Below are positions 42,281 to 53,668 of a DNA stretch of 64,000 bases, one piece after another. The notes beneath the pieces are model-generated. The model had not been told where the DNA came from, searched no databases, and saw only the letters and a program-made list of their open reading frames with translations. The stretch is from Gracilaria domingensis. Taxonomy: Eukaryota > Rhodophyta > Florideophyceae > Gracilariales > Gracilariaceae. The position numbers were made by a program, and so were the translations under genes. The stretch's first letter is position 1, and each line of letters starts with the position of its first letter. Where the stretch lies: assembly GCA_022539475.1 (NCBI GenBank), contig VCMS01000201.1, positions 1 through 64,000 on the forward strand. The letters run 5' to 3'.

Positions 42281-43549
42281 ATGACGTCGATCTTGACTGC
42301 CGCTCGACCTCCTTCTCCCTTCGGACGACCTTCCCTTGAAGTCTTTGTCGTCGTTTCTCGTTCATTTCTTCTTCCCATGGTCTACTACTGTACACATAAG
42401 AAGCGTGGGTGCCCCTTCGTTACTCGCCGAGGAGTCTTATCTCTTCAACAGCATGTCAACCGTTGCCCGTTTCGTCTGAAAGCAGCGCTGGAAGACGACA
42501 ATAGGCGGCCCATTCGGAGAAGCAAGCGTCTCAAGCTTTCCGCGCACGCGGCCGCATCTTCCGAAACGGTCACTGCCCCTTGTCGCCTTCCCGAGCCTCC
42601 GGTGTTCGAGGACATCGTTGACCACACTCTGTGCGCCCCTCCCATTCCGGACACTTCGCATTGTGTTTCTCCTTCCCCGGGTCCCGCGTCATTAGAGCAA
42701 GAACACGGAAGCAGTTCCCGCTCAGTGCCTTCTGAGGAGGCCCTCGGTGATTTGCATATGGATTATCTCACGGTTTGTCTGGCTTCAGTAGCTTCCAACC
42801 TTGGTCATCGTGAGGCAGACGAGCTAATTGGGCTACTTCGGGACCCTCGATTCTCGCAAAAGCGATTCAACGAGACCATAACAAGTTCCAAGCGCTGTAC
42901 AGAACTGAAGAACGCCATTTTCGAACGATACGCCTCAAAGGACGGTTTCAATCGAAGAACTGTCTCGCCAGAAGGATGTAAGTTCAGCGCCACCCTCTAC
43001 ACGAGAGACCCCGTTCAGACACTTTTGAAACAGCTCCAGTTGGCTAACAACGAAAACACATTCTTCCACCCTATACCTCAGACCTACTCCACGAAAATAT
43101 CTCACCCCATGTCCGGCTCTCTCGCAAGAGACGCCACCTCAAAACTTAAGGAAATGGTCATGGGCTCGTTGGATAGTAGAATAGTGTGGTACTCCCAAGA
43201 AATAAGTTACAGTGAATCTTTCGTAGGTCTTCTGCAGGTATACACCGATAAGTCTTCAACAACTCTAAAGCAAACATCAGTTACCGCCTATCCTCTTCAC
43301 CTCATATTTCTCAATTTCTCCGACGAGCTACGCCGTAAGTGCATCCGTGATGACCTCACAGTCGTGGCATACTTCCCTACCACACTGATCGAGGTTTACG
43401 CATCTGAAGCAGACGCAATGCCATTCGTTTCTAGCAAGTCTCTACGCGAGGCCAGGATGCAAATCCTTCAAGAATCTCTTCGTCAAGTCCTAGAGCCCAT
43501 TCTAAATCTCACGCAGAAAGTTTTCAGTTCATCGGCGAAGACAAACTAA
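42281..43549 (+). CDS. Plavaka/KDZ-like transposase-like protein, intact 422 codons
   Basis: An uninterrupted frame from ATG 42281; ATG 42377 just before YYC is an alternative. Residues 37-62 form Cys-x6-Cys-x13-His-x3-Cys, a finger at the place where Plavaka and related transposases carry one. Residues 85-190 are polar and disordered. The C-terminal half has HREADELIGLLRDPRFSQKR, TLYTRDPVQTLLKQL, FFHPIPQ, then VYTDKSSTTLKQ from residue 320 (Asp 323 as candidate first catalytic residue), AYPLHLIFLNFSDELRRK and VVAYFP. It ends at SSAKTN, well short of full Plavaka transposases, and later catalytic residues are not seen, so it may be a truncated or DNA-binding product. Sequence downstream in other frames does not clearly continue the family. 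Confidence 0.5.
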   Translation: MTSILTAARPPSPFGRPSLEVFVVVSRSFLLPMVYYCTHKKRGCPFVTRRGVLSLQQHVNRCPFRLKAALEDDNRRPIRRSKRLKLSAHAAASSETVTAPCRLPEPPVFEDIVDHTLCAPPIPDTSHCVSPSPGPASLEQEHGSSSRSVPSEEALGDLHMDYLTVCLASVASNLGHREADELIGLLRDPRFSQKRFNETITSSKRCTELKNAIFERYASKDGFNRRTVSPEGCKFSATLYTRDPVQTLLKQLQLANNENTFFHPIPQTYSTKISHPMSGSLARDATSKLKEMVMGSLDSRIVWYSQEISYSESFVGLLQVYTDKSSTTLKQTSVTAYPLHLIFLNFSDELRRKCIRDDLTVVAYFPTTLIEVYASEADAMPFVSSKSLREARMQILQESLRQVLEPILNLTQKVFSSSAKTN

Positions 43550-45590
43550 GTCGAGTGTGCCATCCTCTGCAAGTTTTCGTGCGGATACTTTTGAGGCTAA
43601 AGACATTCTGTTAACTCTTCACGGGACCAAAACGGGGAGCTCCTGTCATAGATTCGAGGCCCCTCTCTCATCTTTATGCAGTAGTATTCTTACTTCATTC
43701 ACTGGACCCTCTCAAGACCAAACCAAAAGCGTTAGAGATACATACTCAGTTATTCTAGAATATGCAAAGAAAGACGAGGCAGGAAGAAGTATATGTCTTG
43801 CGAGGGAGAGTATATCTCAGGCGGTACTCTCAAGCGTTCTGATTACATATCTCTTATTCCGTCGTTCATCGAAACCCCCTTGACGGTAGGATTGATCCAG
43901 AGATTGTTTCTATGCAGTCTGTTGGGAACAAGGAGAGCTCTCTTCGAACAGTTACGCAACTTGCATCCAGACAAATTGAAGCTGATTAATACTCCAGAAA
44001 TCGAAAACCTCTAGTCAGAGACGCTACTCACTGCAATAGAATCATCCACGTCACGTTTATTTCGAACGATACGTACTCAAATCAGCAACTTTACAAACGC
44101 AAATCTATCCCCAATGCAATGCAACTTTTTTGCCAAAGGTTTACATATAGATTTGTCCACGTCGAAGAAAGGCAGGTCACTGAATGGAACCTTCACAAAG
44201 GCAGATCTCCTTTGAATGATGGAGGCCAAAGCATACAAAAACCTTGACATGGTTTTCCTTTCGTAAAGGAATTCTTTGAAATCTGATAGCGAGCGCAGGA
44301 CAGGGCTTCAATCAAAACAGTTTTCTCTCAGTACTCGGGCGTCGCTTGGACTAGTTATAGGTGCAATCGTGGCGCATGATGTAATGAAAACTCTATTTCG
44401 TCCCTTCGGTGGCAGATTGAAGCCTTTACGCTCCTCGACAAAGTCGTGGGCAGGAATTCATAGCTCTAGAACTGGGAGTCTGAGGTTCTATCTCGACTCT
44501 CAACAGAAGAAAAACTAGCACCATTGGCAGCCTTTTACGGCATCTCCGCAACACGTCGATTAATGTCTTCTCTTGTATTGTTGGTGACAGGCTTTGTTAA
44601 CGGAAGGTGAAGCGATACGATTTAAAAATTGGAACGATAATCATGTGCTACCAGCTCAAGCACACAGGGCTGAACGGTTTTCATGCCTACCATCTGTTTT
44701 GCTTTCCGCGACGACTCTCGTCGCCATTCTGTTTCAAAGAGTTTTATACTGAATGAATTTAGCATATAAGAGCTGCTACAAACCCCGTTCTCTAAACCTC
44801 TTAAAATCATGTAGTAGTTAGCCTACCAGGACTCCATTTAGTTATTTATGGTGTTTCGCAGAGAGCTCGCTCTATTACCCCTATAAATCCGGTACTATAT
44901 GGTCGTTGGAGGCCTTCATCGCTGTTTGTCAGACCGTCACAACGAACAAATTAGATTCAGATATATACATTGAACGCTAGAGCGGACGCGCTCATGCTAT
45001 TAGATAATACCTTATCTTCATCATCAGTAGAATTTGTATCTTCACGGGAAATAGTGGTGGCGAGTATTTAAGTAGCTACATACTGTCGTCACTTTGTTTT
45101 TTATGCATCTCATCCCTGCGCATTACCACTTTTGTGCGTGAGGGTGTTTGCGCGCTTCGGTGGTACGTCTCTTTGCCACTTTGATCAGTTTAAATAGTGT
45201 AGTGTGTCAGAAACTACACAAATTGTAACAAGGTCGCGTATTATGTTCCTGGTTGAGCATCAATTGGATGAAAAAACTAGTTGATTTATCTCTAAAAGAT
45301 CTGTACTGAGCTCGCAAAAAAATCGTTGCGAGGAATGCAACCGATTGTGTTTTGGGAGGTATCAAAACGCTACAGAATGGCCTCAAAAAGTTCCTTCTAG
45401 CAAAGGGTTTTGGTGGACGTAGATTTATGCGAACAGTGGTAGCGCTCTCCATTCATGCGTTTTGAAGCGCTCCTAATACTCAAGATATACTCTAATCAAT
45501 GTACAGCTTTTTGCCATCCCGCCAATCCACGTAGACAGCGGTGCCAACGTGTTCGCGGGCGGGTGCATGGTAATGAGTGCAAGAAGTGTT
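43550..45590. other. Repeat B middle section without a supportable gene
   Basis: Matches 7040-9560 of A minus the tandem duplication. A 108-codon frame directly after the transposase (43557-43883) and a 73-codon frame (43793-44014, TPLTVGLIQRLFLCSLLG) might be decayed transposase sequence in shifted frames; neither is convincing. Confidence 0.35.
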
Positions 45591-45649
45591 GAGGAAGGGG
45601 TTTTGGGAGGTCTCGGCATGGTGCCAAAATGTGACCAGAACGTGCCCGC

Positions 45650-45940
45650 CGGCGTGGGGGGGATCGGTTGTGTTAGGGTGGCTACCCTAACACAACCGCA
45701 CCCCCCCGTCCGCAGGCACGTTTTGGCCGGTTTTTTAAAAAATGTGCTTTTTTATGCCCGCGGGCGGGGGGGTCCGTTCGTGTTAGGGTACCTACCCTAA
45801 CACGAACGGACCCCCCCGCCCGCGGGCACGTTTTGGTCGATTTTTTCAAAAATGTGCGATTTCATGCCCGCGGGCGGGGGGTCCGGTCGTGTTAGGGTAC
45901 CTACCTTAACACGACCGACCCCCCCCCCGCCCGCGGGCTC
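45650..45940. repeat. Array of three TTAGGGT-core hairpins, repeat B
   Basis: Copies of the first three palindromes of 9620-10041, with the same spacer and ~110-bp period. The second keeps a perfect long stem (about 45762-45823). The third has a base change in one arm ('accttaac'). Confidence 0.85.
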
Positions 45941-46189
45941 GTTTCCGCCTCATTCTGGTAGCGTCCACAGACCTCCCAAAACACACACCGCACGCATATC
46001 CAGCCAAAACGTAACGTGCCCGCGCATCGCTCGCCCTTGGCGCACGCACGCCCGGCTGCGAAGTGCGCGCCCCTCGCCGCGATACGCATCAGGCAGCGCT
46101 GCGCGTTGCGCCGCCGCTGTTTCGCGCTCGTCAGCGCATGGCGCCAAACACGGCGAGCACGCCGCCGGCCACGAACGCGAGCGCGACGG

Positions 46190-47330
46190 CAAAGGCGGCG
46201 ATGAGAAACGAGCGCTGCGGCTCGCACATCGCCAAAGCATCACGGCGGCCTTGTCGGCGCGCGCAGTGCGGGTGTGCACGTCGGCGCCGATGACGCGCGT
46301 GATGGCGGCCTACGAAGGCTGCGCGCCCACCAGCAGCACCTCGAAGCCCTTGATCAGAAGCGTCACGGCAGAGAGCACGTCAGTGAGCAGCTTGTACAGC
46401 AACATGCTTAGCGTGTCAACGTCTGCGATGAGTTCTACCGGCATGAGGTTGAACAGCAACGGCAGCGTGAAAATGGCCACGCTGCTCACTGTGGGCGCGT
46501 TGTTGTCGCGCTGCAGCGCGCGCGCGCACAGCAGCAGGGCCAGCCGCATTGGCGTATAATCGCGCGCCGAGGGCGACAGCAGCTCACTGTTGAGCGCCGC
46601 ACTGCCTGGCAGTGCCACGAACGCGCGCGCTGGAACGAAGCTGGGTGCTGTCCAGTTGCGGCGCTCCGACACCGTCGTCGCCACCAGCGTCGCAGCATCA
46701 TAGGCGGCGCGCGCAGCCACGGGTCCAGTTAGGCGCTCACGAACGTGCGCACGCGTGGCGGCATGCCGAGGCCCGGGTTGGCATTGGTGGCGGCAGTCGC
46801 CACGTACCACGCGCCGCCACGCTTGGCGAACAACGCCGAGTCGCGCACGCAGCGCTGCCCGCCCAGCGCGGCGGCCGCGAGAAAGAGACGCCCGGCGCGG
46901 TGGCGTGGCAGTGTCGACAGCACGGCCAGCGGCGGCGGCAACGTCGCCGCGCTTGGCCTGACGAAGCGCGGCACGGCGCGAGCCAGCGCGGCGGAGAAGT
47001 CGGCGACGCTGCCACACAACGCGCCCGCGTGCAGCTGGCGCGCGGCGGAAGCCGCTAGCGCATCGGAGACTAAACTAGGGTCAGGCACAGCCCAGACGCG
47101 CACCGTAACGTAGCGCCGCTGCACGCCGTTCCAGGGCCAGGGGGTTGGCGGCGCGCTGATCACACGTGGGCATGGCAGCGCGCTCGTCTACCAGCAGCGC
47201 CGATCGCAGCCGCGCCTCCAGAGGCGGCAGCTGGGCCAGCAACGCCACTACCGAGCGCGCCAGCGCGCGTGCAGCCAAAACCGGCGCCTCTGGCAGCCCC
47301 AGCAGCGTGGCGTTTACCGGCACCACCGCC
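46190..47330 (-). pseudogene. GC-rich captured gene remnant, membrane-type protein, copy B
   Basis: Counterpart of 10880-12016: minus frames 47326-47081, 47163-46729 and about 46715-46190, with the same frameshift near 47155 and stop near 46729. Differences from A are mostly substitutions (for example LLFNLMPVELIADVDTLSML). Two likely membrane helices lie at the C-terminal end. Unrecognised. Confidence 0.45.
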
Positions 47331-47624
47331 GGCCACGGCCGGCGCCGCCGAGGCTTCTGGCAGCGAGTCGGGCGTGGCCGGCTGGGCTCACGCGCGTTTG
47401 CAGTACAGCAGCAGCGCTACAGGGAGGGCAAGGGCCCGGAGAGGGAACGCGGTACGGCGCGCTCATGGCACGTGAGTTGGCCATGGCGGCGGCAGCAGCG
47501 GAGTGAGAGGCATAGCATGCCCGTTGGCGGTGCGCGCCGGGCGGCGCCGCGCGCGCGCCCGGTGCCCCGTTTGAGCGCTCTGCGGCAGCACGGCGCTTTG
47601 CTGCCGGCGTCGCGTCATGCGATC

Positions 47625-48276
47625 CGCGGCCAGGATTGTACGTCCATCTTTTCACCATACTGTTGGCCAAACACAATGGCGGGAAGTAAGCCCTTCGCGA
47701 AGAGAATCTTCTAGGGCCAGGTAAGCATATCATTATTTCTCAAGATGACCAGCACACCATTCAAGGGTGCTGGAACCAGGCAGAAAAGTCGAAGCGTAAG
47801 TAAAGAGACGGTATACGAATCAAGCCATCTTGTTCAACGCTCGGCATCCGCTTCATATTAAAAATCATGGAGTGCTCCTTCCACTGCAAGCGATCCTCAA
47901 TTGCCAGTTCTTCAAACAGCCGCAGTATATTCGGATGAGCGCCAAAGGAGATTTGCAAGGCTGTATCATACCAATTGCCGTCTTGATCTTTACAGGTTGC
48001 AACCTTGCCGCCAAGCACATCGCGTGCCTCATACACCACATGGTCGCAGCCAGCATCGGCCAGATACTTGGCACAAGACAGACCAGCCAGCCAGGCGACC
48101 ACAATAGCGACGCACGGCGGCGCGACATCCTGCGACAGTCGGAGCGGTGGTGGTGAGACAGTAGCGTTTGCCTTGTTCATGCGCACGGCGCACAGACGCA
48201 CGCTGGAACACAATGGCGGACGAGCGCGCGGCTGAAGCGGCAGTGATCGGGAAACGGCCTCCATTTGGGAGCTCAT
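47625..48276 (-). pseudogene. Phytoene desaturase N-terminal fragment, copy B
   Basis: Starts with a Ser/Pro/Arg-rich stretch that could be a plastid transit peptide, then [20 protein letters not shown], where AW replaces the GAG part of the dinucleotide-binding GxGxxG. Next come [40 protein letters not shown] and [11 protein letters not shown]. As in copy A the frame ends at SAWFQHP through a frameshift near 47762, with [17 protein letters not shown] and a stop in the next frame. An insertion of ~16 residues after NMKR separates it from known enzymes. Non-functional. Confidence 0.85.
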
Positions 48277-48388
48277 AACGTGAGTCGGATGAGGAAGAAT
48301 GTCGTCGACATTAAGCGAGCGCGGGAAATTGATAAAGTGTGTCCTGAAAATGTTTACAAAAAGGAAATGAGCTGCAGGCGCACTGCAG

Positions 48389-49330
48389 CTACGATGCAGT
48401 CATATGCGATCAGCTCTACGAGACAAAGCCGCCGTCTCCCATTAAAAGCGCCAACGGCGCAACGGCCACGTTGTCATCGCTTCCAATCTCGTCCGCCACC
48501 AGCTCTGCGCCCGCGCTCAGCAACGCAATAAGCGCGAACAAGGTGAAGGTACCCGTGCCAGGCAGAACGGCCATTTCGAAGCACGAAAACCAGCACAGCA
48601 ATGCGATGAAGCTCGTCGATGCGCCCAGCACAAACGCGATGCTGCTGGCCACACTCTGGCCGCTTCTGGGCCACTTTATGGACTAGACTCTGCTCCCACC
48701 ACCTCCAAGCCGGTCGCCAACGCACATATTCGCCACGGCAACCGCTGCGGCCTGCGTGCCGAACAAAAGTAGCGTTAGCAACAGCAGCGCCACACTGTAG
48801 ATCAGCGGTCCGTGAAGAGCTTCACACGCGCTTACCTCCCTTGACAACGCGCGCGCAAACTCGCTTCGCGCGGAGGCGGCCGACGACAAGCCCGACACTA
48901 CAAACAAAGCGAAGAACAGCAGCGGCACGCAGAAGGGCACACAGATGCGCGTGGGGTATCGCGCTATACAGCGGCCACAACGCAAGGGTTGCCGGCCGGC
49001 AACTGATGAGAACAATCTTTCTCGTCGTGCGCGGAGAAACAAGCCCAAGCGCTGCTACGGTTGGCAGACGCTCAAGCACAGCGTGACGGCGTCGATGATC
49101 GCCAGTGTGAGCTGCGTGTCGCGCAACCCGTCGGTGAGCGCCGGCAGCATGAGCGCGCGCATCGCGCGCGCTCCAGGCAGGCATGTCGTGCGGGGCTGCT
49201 GGAAATGAGCGCGATGCGACGTAGAGCGTGCGTGGAGGCGTGCGATCGGCAGCTCAGAAGCGACGGAAGCGGCTGGAGGAAGCACGTCGCCTTCATGGCG
49301 GAAGGCCGCGCGATAAATGTGAGGGTGTAA
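48389..49330 (-). pseudogene. GC-rich multi-membrane-segment gene remnant right of repeat B
   Basis: Minus frames at 49285-49055, 49048-48683 and 48652-48416 show hydrophobic stretches: LTLAIIDAVTLCLSVCQ, VPFCVPLLFFALFVVSGLSS, HGPLIYSVALLLLTLLLFG, TSFIALLCWFSCFEMAVLPG and FTLFALIALLSAGAELVA. Together they suggest a protein with about five membrane helices, broken by stops and frameshifts (near 49050 and 48690). Composition resembles the captured GC-rich block inside repeats A and B, so it may come from the same donor region. Family unknown. Confidence 0.4.
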
Positions 49331-49973
49331 CGCGGCGAGCGAAAGCGGCTTGGCGTCAGCAGATGATGGTCAACTGCGGAGGTCGGTACCTGAGTCGTCA
49401 GCTGCGATCATCGCCAATACTCAGCTGGAGGAAGCCTCGCGAGACGCCTCCGCGGCATGCGGCCGTTTTGGGGCGAGGCGGGTGCACGAGATTGGGGACG
49501 GTTCTCACACGTACCTCTACAGAATAACTTTCCGGGAGACGGAGAGGGAGGATCCGAACGCGTGATGGGCGAGATATAGGTGAAGAGTGGGGACGGTGCG
49601 AAATGGGAAGGAATGGTGGGATAATTGAGGTGAGATGCGTTGCGATTTGCATCGCAACTCGGGGGAAAATGGAAACGCAAACTAGCACAAGCGCAGATTA
49701 GAGAGAGGGTCGCGGAAAAGAGTGGATGGGGCGGTGCGGCGAAATAGAACCTGTACAAAAACTAGGAGACCCAAGAATTAAACTGCACGAGATGGAATTT
49801 AATATTCCAAAATTTCTTAATTTTTAGAGTGCCAGCCACTGCCACCCCCTCGCGTGCCCCAAAAAGCCCAAGAACTAGCTTAGTTTCCAAAGCGAACAGA
49901 CTATATTCCACTTTGCAGAACACAGACGAATTTTCACTTGTGTTACTGACACGGTCACGTATCACCTGAGTGT
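49331..49973. other. Left flank of element RE2, no gene seen
   Basis: Contains G/A-rich DNA (49540-49730) and an AT-rich stretch. No 5' terminal repeat matching 58120-58900 and no gag-like ORF is visible before pol, so the element seems truncated on this side. Confidence 0.4.
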
Positions 49974-50564
49974 ATGGGAGTCTCCCCTACGAAAGGGGCG
50001 TCTTCTGAGCCGAAGTCGAAGACGCCCGAGGCGCCGAAGCTTCGCTCCCCAATCCAAATCCTGACAAGTAGAAAGGCTGCGGACGCAGACTCGAAACAGC
50101 TCGCTGTTTTGCGTCGTCCATGGATACGTTCCCTTAATCTCCGTATCCCGGATATAGTTTTGGTTATGACCAAGAGGAACTATAAGGTTTACGCCAACCT
50201 CGACCTTTCCAACCAGTTTAACCTGATCAATTCGGCGATTGTACCCCCGGCATTTCGGGCTCTCGTTCGTTCCGGTCCTTCCCTGGATAATTCGGGCACG
50301 AACAATAACCTTTTGAAAACGGTTGGTTACATTCCTCTCGTTGTGAGATTACGCGGTTACGTCGTTCAGCTCGACTTCATTGAATGCGACTCACTCGCAG
50401 CACCGGTTATCCTTGGTTATGATTTCTGCGACCGCTTTCTCAAAGCGATTCGCCATCGAGCGAAAACTGTTGAATTGGTGGATGGTTCTGCTATCCCGAT
50501 TGTTCGAAAATCGCTCAAGCCGGCAACCCAGAAGCGGGTACCAGTACTGCTGCTCAGGAAGTAA
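49974..50564 (+). pseudogene. RE2 pol: retropepsin-like aspartic protease region
   Basis: ATG 49974, 196 residues. VYANLDLSNQFNLI (about 50190-50230) stands where retropepsins have A-x-x-D-S/T-G-A, and APVILGYDFCDRF (about 50400-50435) matches the ILG-x-D/Y-F element before the C-terminal helix. The catalytic D-S/T-G has become D-L-S, so the enzyme is either noncanonical or mutated. Ahead of it is a Pro/Lys/Ser-rich linker. It would process the polyprotein; a frame change separates it from the reverse transcriptase. Confidence 0.55.
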
Positions 50565-51058
50565 CGAACATGAACCACCTCTCGACGAAGCTTCGCGTTG
50601 CGAAATCGGTTTCAATTTCACCAGGATCCCAGTGCTAGATCTCGTGCATCTCCAGACAACACGGAGTGCACGTGGTCCAACAATCGGAGTGTTTGTACAA
50701 CCAACGTCAACTTCCAGTTGCAAACGGTGTCGTTTCTATCGAACCCGATGCCCCTTTTAAGGTACTTGTCGCCAACTTTGGCAAAACCACACAGTGGTTA
50801 GTCAAAAATCAAGTACTGGGCTCAGTCTTACCTTACCCTAGGGCACTGGTGCCGACAAGGATTCCGATATCGGATGTTCTCGGCGTCCTAGAGCCTAAGA
50901 AGGGGGAGGAGCGTTCCGGAAATTAGGAAGAATACGATACTGTAACCGCAAGCAATGGCGATGATTCGGGTCTCGAACGTCCGTTAACCACGGTTAAGAA
51001 GGCGCTACCGCCGGGATGTGAGCAGAGAGATCATGTCGAGAAGTTAGAGAAATTAGAC

Positions 51059-51960
51059 TTGAGCCATGTCCCCGGAACTCATCTGGAGAAACTGCAGAAT
51101 ATACTCAGGGAGTTTACTCCCATTTGGGATGCTTCCTTTAGCACTATGGGGGTCACGGAACACCGTATTGATCGTCTACCAGGCAAACGGCCTATTTCAC
51201 AACACCCATGTCGGACAGGCCCGACCGCTCAGGAAGAAGAGAAATCTCAAGTTGAGAAAATGCTGCGAGCAGGTGCCATTGAGCCCGCTCAGTCTTCATG
51301 GGCGTCACCAATCGTATTAGTTCCGAAACTAGATGGGTGGTGGCGATTCTGCATCCACTACAGACGACTGAACGCGGTGTCCGTCAAAGAGGTTTATCCG
51401 ATTCCTCGGATGGACGAGTACATTAACTCTCTTGAGAGTCCCGCGGTCTTCACCGTCCTTGACGCCATTTGGAGATACTAGCGAGTTCCAATACGGAAGG
51501 AAGGACAGTATAGAACGGTTTTTGTCTGTCATCAGAGACTTTTCCGGTTTAATCGGATGCCTTTCGGTATAACGAATGCGCCGGCAACTTTTCAGCGTAC
51601 GATCGACATTCTCTTAGCGAGATTCAAGTAGCGTACTTGCCTGGTGTATTTCGACTACATAATTGTCTTCTCCGATAGTCGGGATGAGCATCTATCCCAT
51701 GTGCAGGAGGTAATGCGCGTTTTGCCAGACGCAGGTATAACATTGAAACTCATAAAGTGTGAGTTCTTCACCGATTCTGCGAAATACTTGGGACACATCA
51801 TCCGTCCTGGGATGCTCTTACTCGATGAGGTAAGGGTGAAATCGCTGAAAGAAGCGCGTCATCCGACAACTCAAACGCAGCTCCGATCATTTCTCGTATT
51901 GTACAACGTTTTAACGTCGATTCGTTCGGAAATTCGCAGATTTTACGGCCCTTCTCAACG
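51059..51960 (+). pseudogene. RE2 pol: reverse transcriptase, inactivated
   Basis: Plus-strand RT domain: GAIEPAQSSWASPIVLVPKL, WWRFCIHYRRLNAVSVKEVY, FTVLDAIWRY (first catalytic Asp), then a TAG (51479-51481) where Ty3 RTs have Trp, RVPI, FNRMPFGITNAPATFQR, a second TAG (51629-51631), VYFDYIIVFS, and the thumb with KYLGHII. YxDD has become Y-F-D-Y (51647-51658), so the second active-site Asp is lost. A frameshift lies near 51890. It made the cDNA of the element. Confidence 0.9.
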
Positions 51961-52079
51961 CTCTGCTCAGAAAAAAACCACCAGTCAAACTGGAACCCTT
52001 TGGCGACGCGGATGCGTCCGCTTTTTCGTCTCTTGTAGACGCTGTTACGTCTCCGCCTGTACCGGCCTTACCGGAAGCG

Positions 52080-52480
52080 GGTGTAAAATTTGAAGTTGAC
52101 ACTAGTGCCAGTAAGAACCAGGTTGGTTGTGCACTGTTTCAAACCTCGGAAGATGTCCAGTGACATCCAATTGAATATTGGTCTGGTTCCTTGAATGTGC
52201 ACGAGCGTAATTACTCGGTCTTTCAGAAAGAGTGTCTTGCCGTTGTTTGGGCATTACCAACGTTGACACCTTATCTCATGGGAACCCACTTTGTAGCACA
52301 TACGGATCATTCGCCACTATGTTGGCTTATGGAGATATCCGAATCTTCGGGCCGCCTCATGCGTTGGCGCCTCCGACTTTCGGAATTCGATTTCGATGTA
52401 CGCTACAAGAAGGAAACCCTAAACACTCAGGCCGATGCGCTCTCCCGACTCAGGACATCTGGTGAAGTAGAACCAGTCGA
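52080..52480 (+). pseudogene. RE2 pol: RNase H region
   Basis: Reads VKFEVDTSASKNQVGCALFQ (first Asp), a TGA in place of a residue before HPIEYWSGSL (52162-52164), then NYSVFQKECLAVVWAL (Glu), THFVAHTDHSPLCWLM (Asp) and RLRLSEFDFDVRYKKE with ADALSRL. All the motifs of Ty3-type RNase H are present, with one stop. It removes RNA from RNA:DNA hybrids during cDNA synthesis. Confidence 0.85.
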
Positions 52481-52599
52481 TGACCTCGACATACCCTGTT
52501 TCATGGTGGAAGACCTCCTTGATGGAGCCGAGTACATTACGGATGACTTGTGCGACGACTTACTCGCCGCAGAAGCGGATAAACCGCCGTCTGCTTCAT

Positions 52600-53668
52600 T
52601 CGTACCCATTACTCTAGAAGAGTTGATCCGTGAACAACAAGTGGATGCTTTCTGTACGCAGATTCGTGTTCAACTCAACGGAGGATTCAAGATACCGTTT
52701 TCGATTAACGACAGGAAATTCCTTGTCGGGATGGTTGAATCTAACCCACAAATTGTAGTTCCCCACTCTTTACAACAACGGGTGCTGCATCTCTCACACT
52801 ACGTCAAGGTAGGCGCACACCCTGGGAGCAGGAAACTCTATTTGACTCTTCGAAGAGATTTCTATTGGCGAACGATGGCGTTCGACTGCTACGCAGTGCG
52901 CCGTTCGTGTACGGAATGCGCGCAAGACAACGTCAGACTCCGACGATATTCTAAGAAGTTTTCGCTGTTTCCAGCTCGCGCTCCTTTGGAGTTCATCGCT
53001 ATCGATATGCTTAGTGACTTGATCAAGACTGCTCGCGGTAGCGCTTTCTCCTGCTTATCACGAACAGGTTTTCAAAGCTGGTACGGACAGTTCCGTTAAA
53101 GCATATCATCGCTAGCGTGGTCACGGAGGCGTTCGTCACGCATTGGGTCTCTTCATACAAGCCAACCGTTCATCTGTTATCAGATAATGGACCGCAATTC
53201 ACTGCTACGTTCTTTCAGGACGTCTGCAGAATCTTGTATACCAAGAATTTGTTCACGACAACTTATCATCCCCAGAGTAATGGGCAGGTTGAAAGGTTTA
53301 ACCGAACAATGCTGAACGCATTACGATTCTATGTTGCGGATCAGCGCAAGAACTGGGACCTATAGACCGACGCAATTACTTACGCGTGCAACACCCAGGT
53401 TCATCGGCTTACCTCGTTATCACCATTCGAGTTGGTTTTACCCAGAAGACCGCCGCTGGTTGCAATAGAAGCTGAACCGATGCTGTCAACGTACCTGTCG
53501 CTGGGTAAGTACAGGGATGCCTGTAAATCTTGGTTACCGAAGATGGTACCGGTTGCCCGGAAGATCATGGATAATGCGCAGCTTGCCTACAAGCGTAACT
53601 TCGATAAGCGACTTCGACGTCCCCTACCTATAATCCGTAAGGATGATTACGTGTTCGTACGCAAATAA
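52600..53668 (+). pseudogene. RE2 pol: integrase
   Basis: Zinc-binding His-His-Cys-Cys module from about 52788 (HLSHYVKVGAHPG ... RDFYWRTM ... CTECAQ), then the catalytic core with FIAIDMLSD (first Asp), a frameshift before 53117, SDNGPQFTATFF (second Asp), and YHPQSNGQVERFNRTM (Glu). A TAG follows NWDL (53363-53365). It continues SLSPFELVLPRRPPL ... LAYKRNFDKRLRRPLP and DDYVFVRK. D, D and E are all kept. It inserts the cDNA into chromosomal DNA. Confidence 0.9.

Larger units (their letters stand above)
40224..48388 (+). mobile_element. Repeat B: second copy of the Plavaka/KDZ-like composite block
   Basis: Same content and orientation as repeat A, 27 kb to its right. It lacks the 714-bp A-only segment and the ~0.5 kb internal duplication of A, but has its own 373-bp tandem duplication (units from about 40863 and 41236) covering the small basic ORF. 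The transposase-like frame is intact. Hairpins and TTAGGGT palindromes are conserved, and the phytoene desaturase fragment carries the same lesions. The left flank has no Ty3 sequence, and the right flank continues into GC-rich coding pieces that A lacks. Confidence 0.7.
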
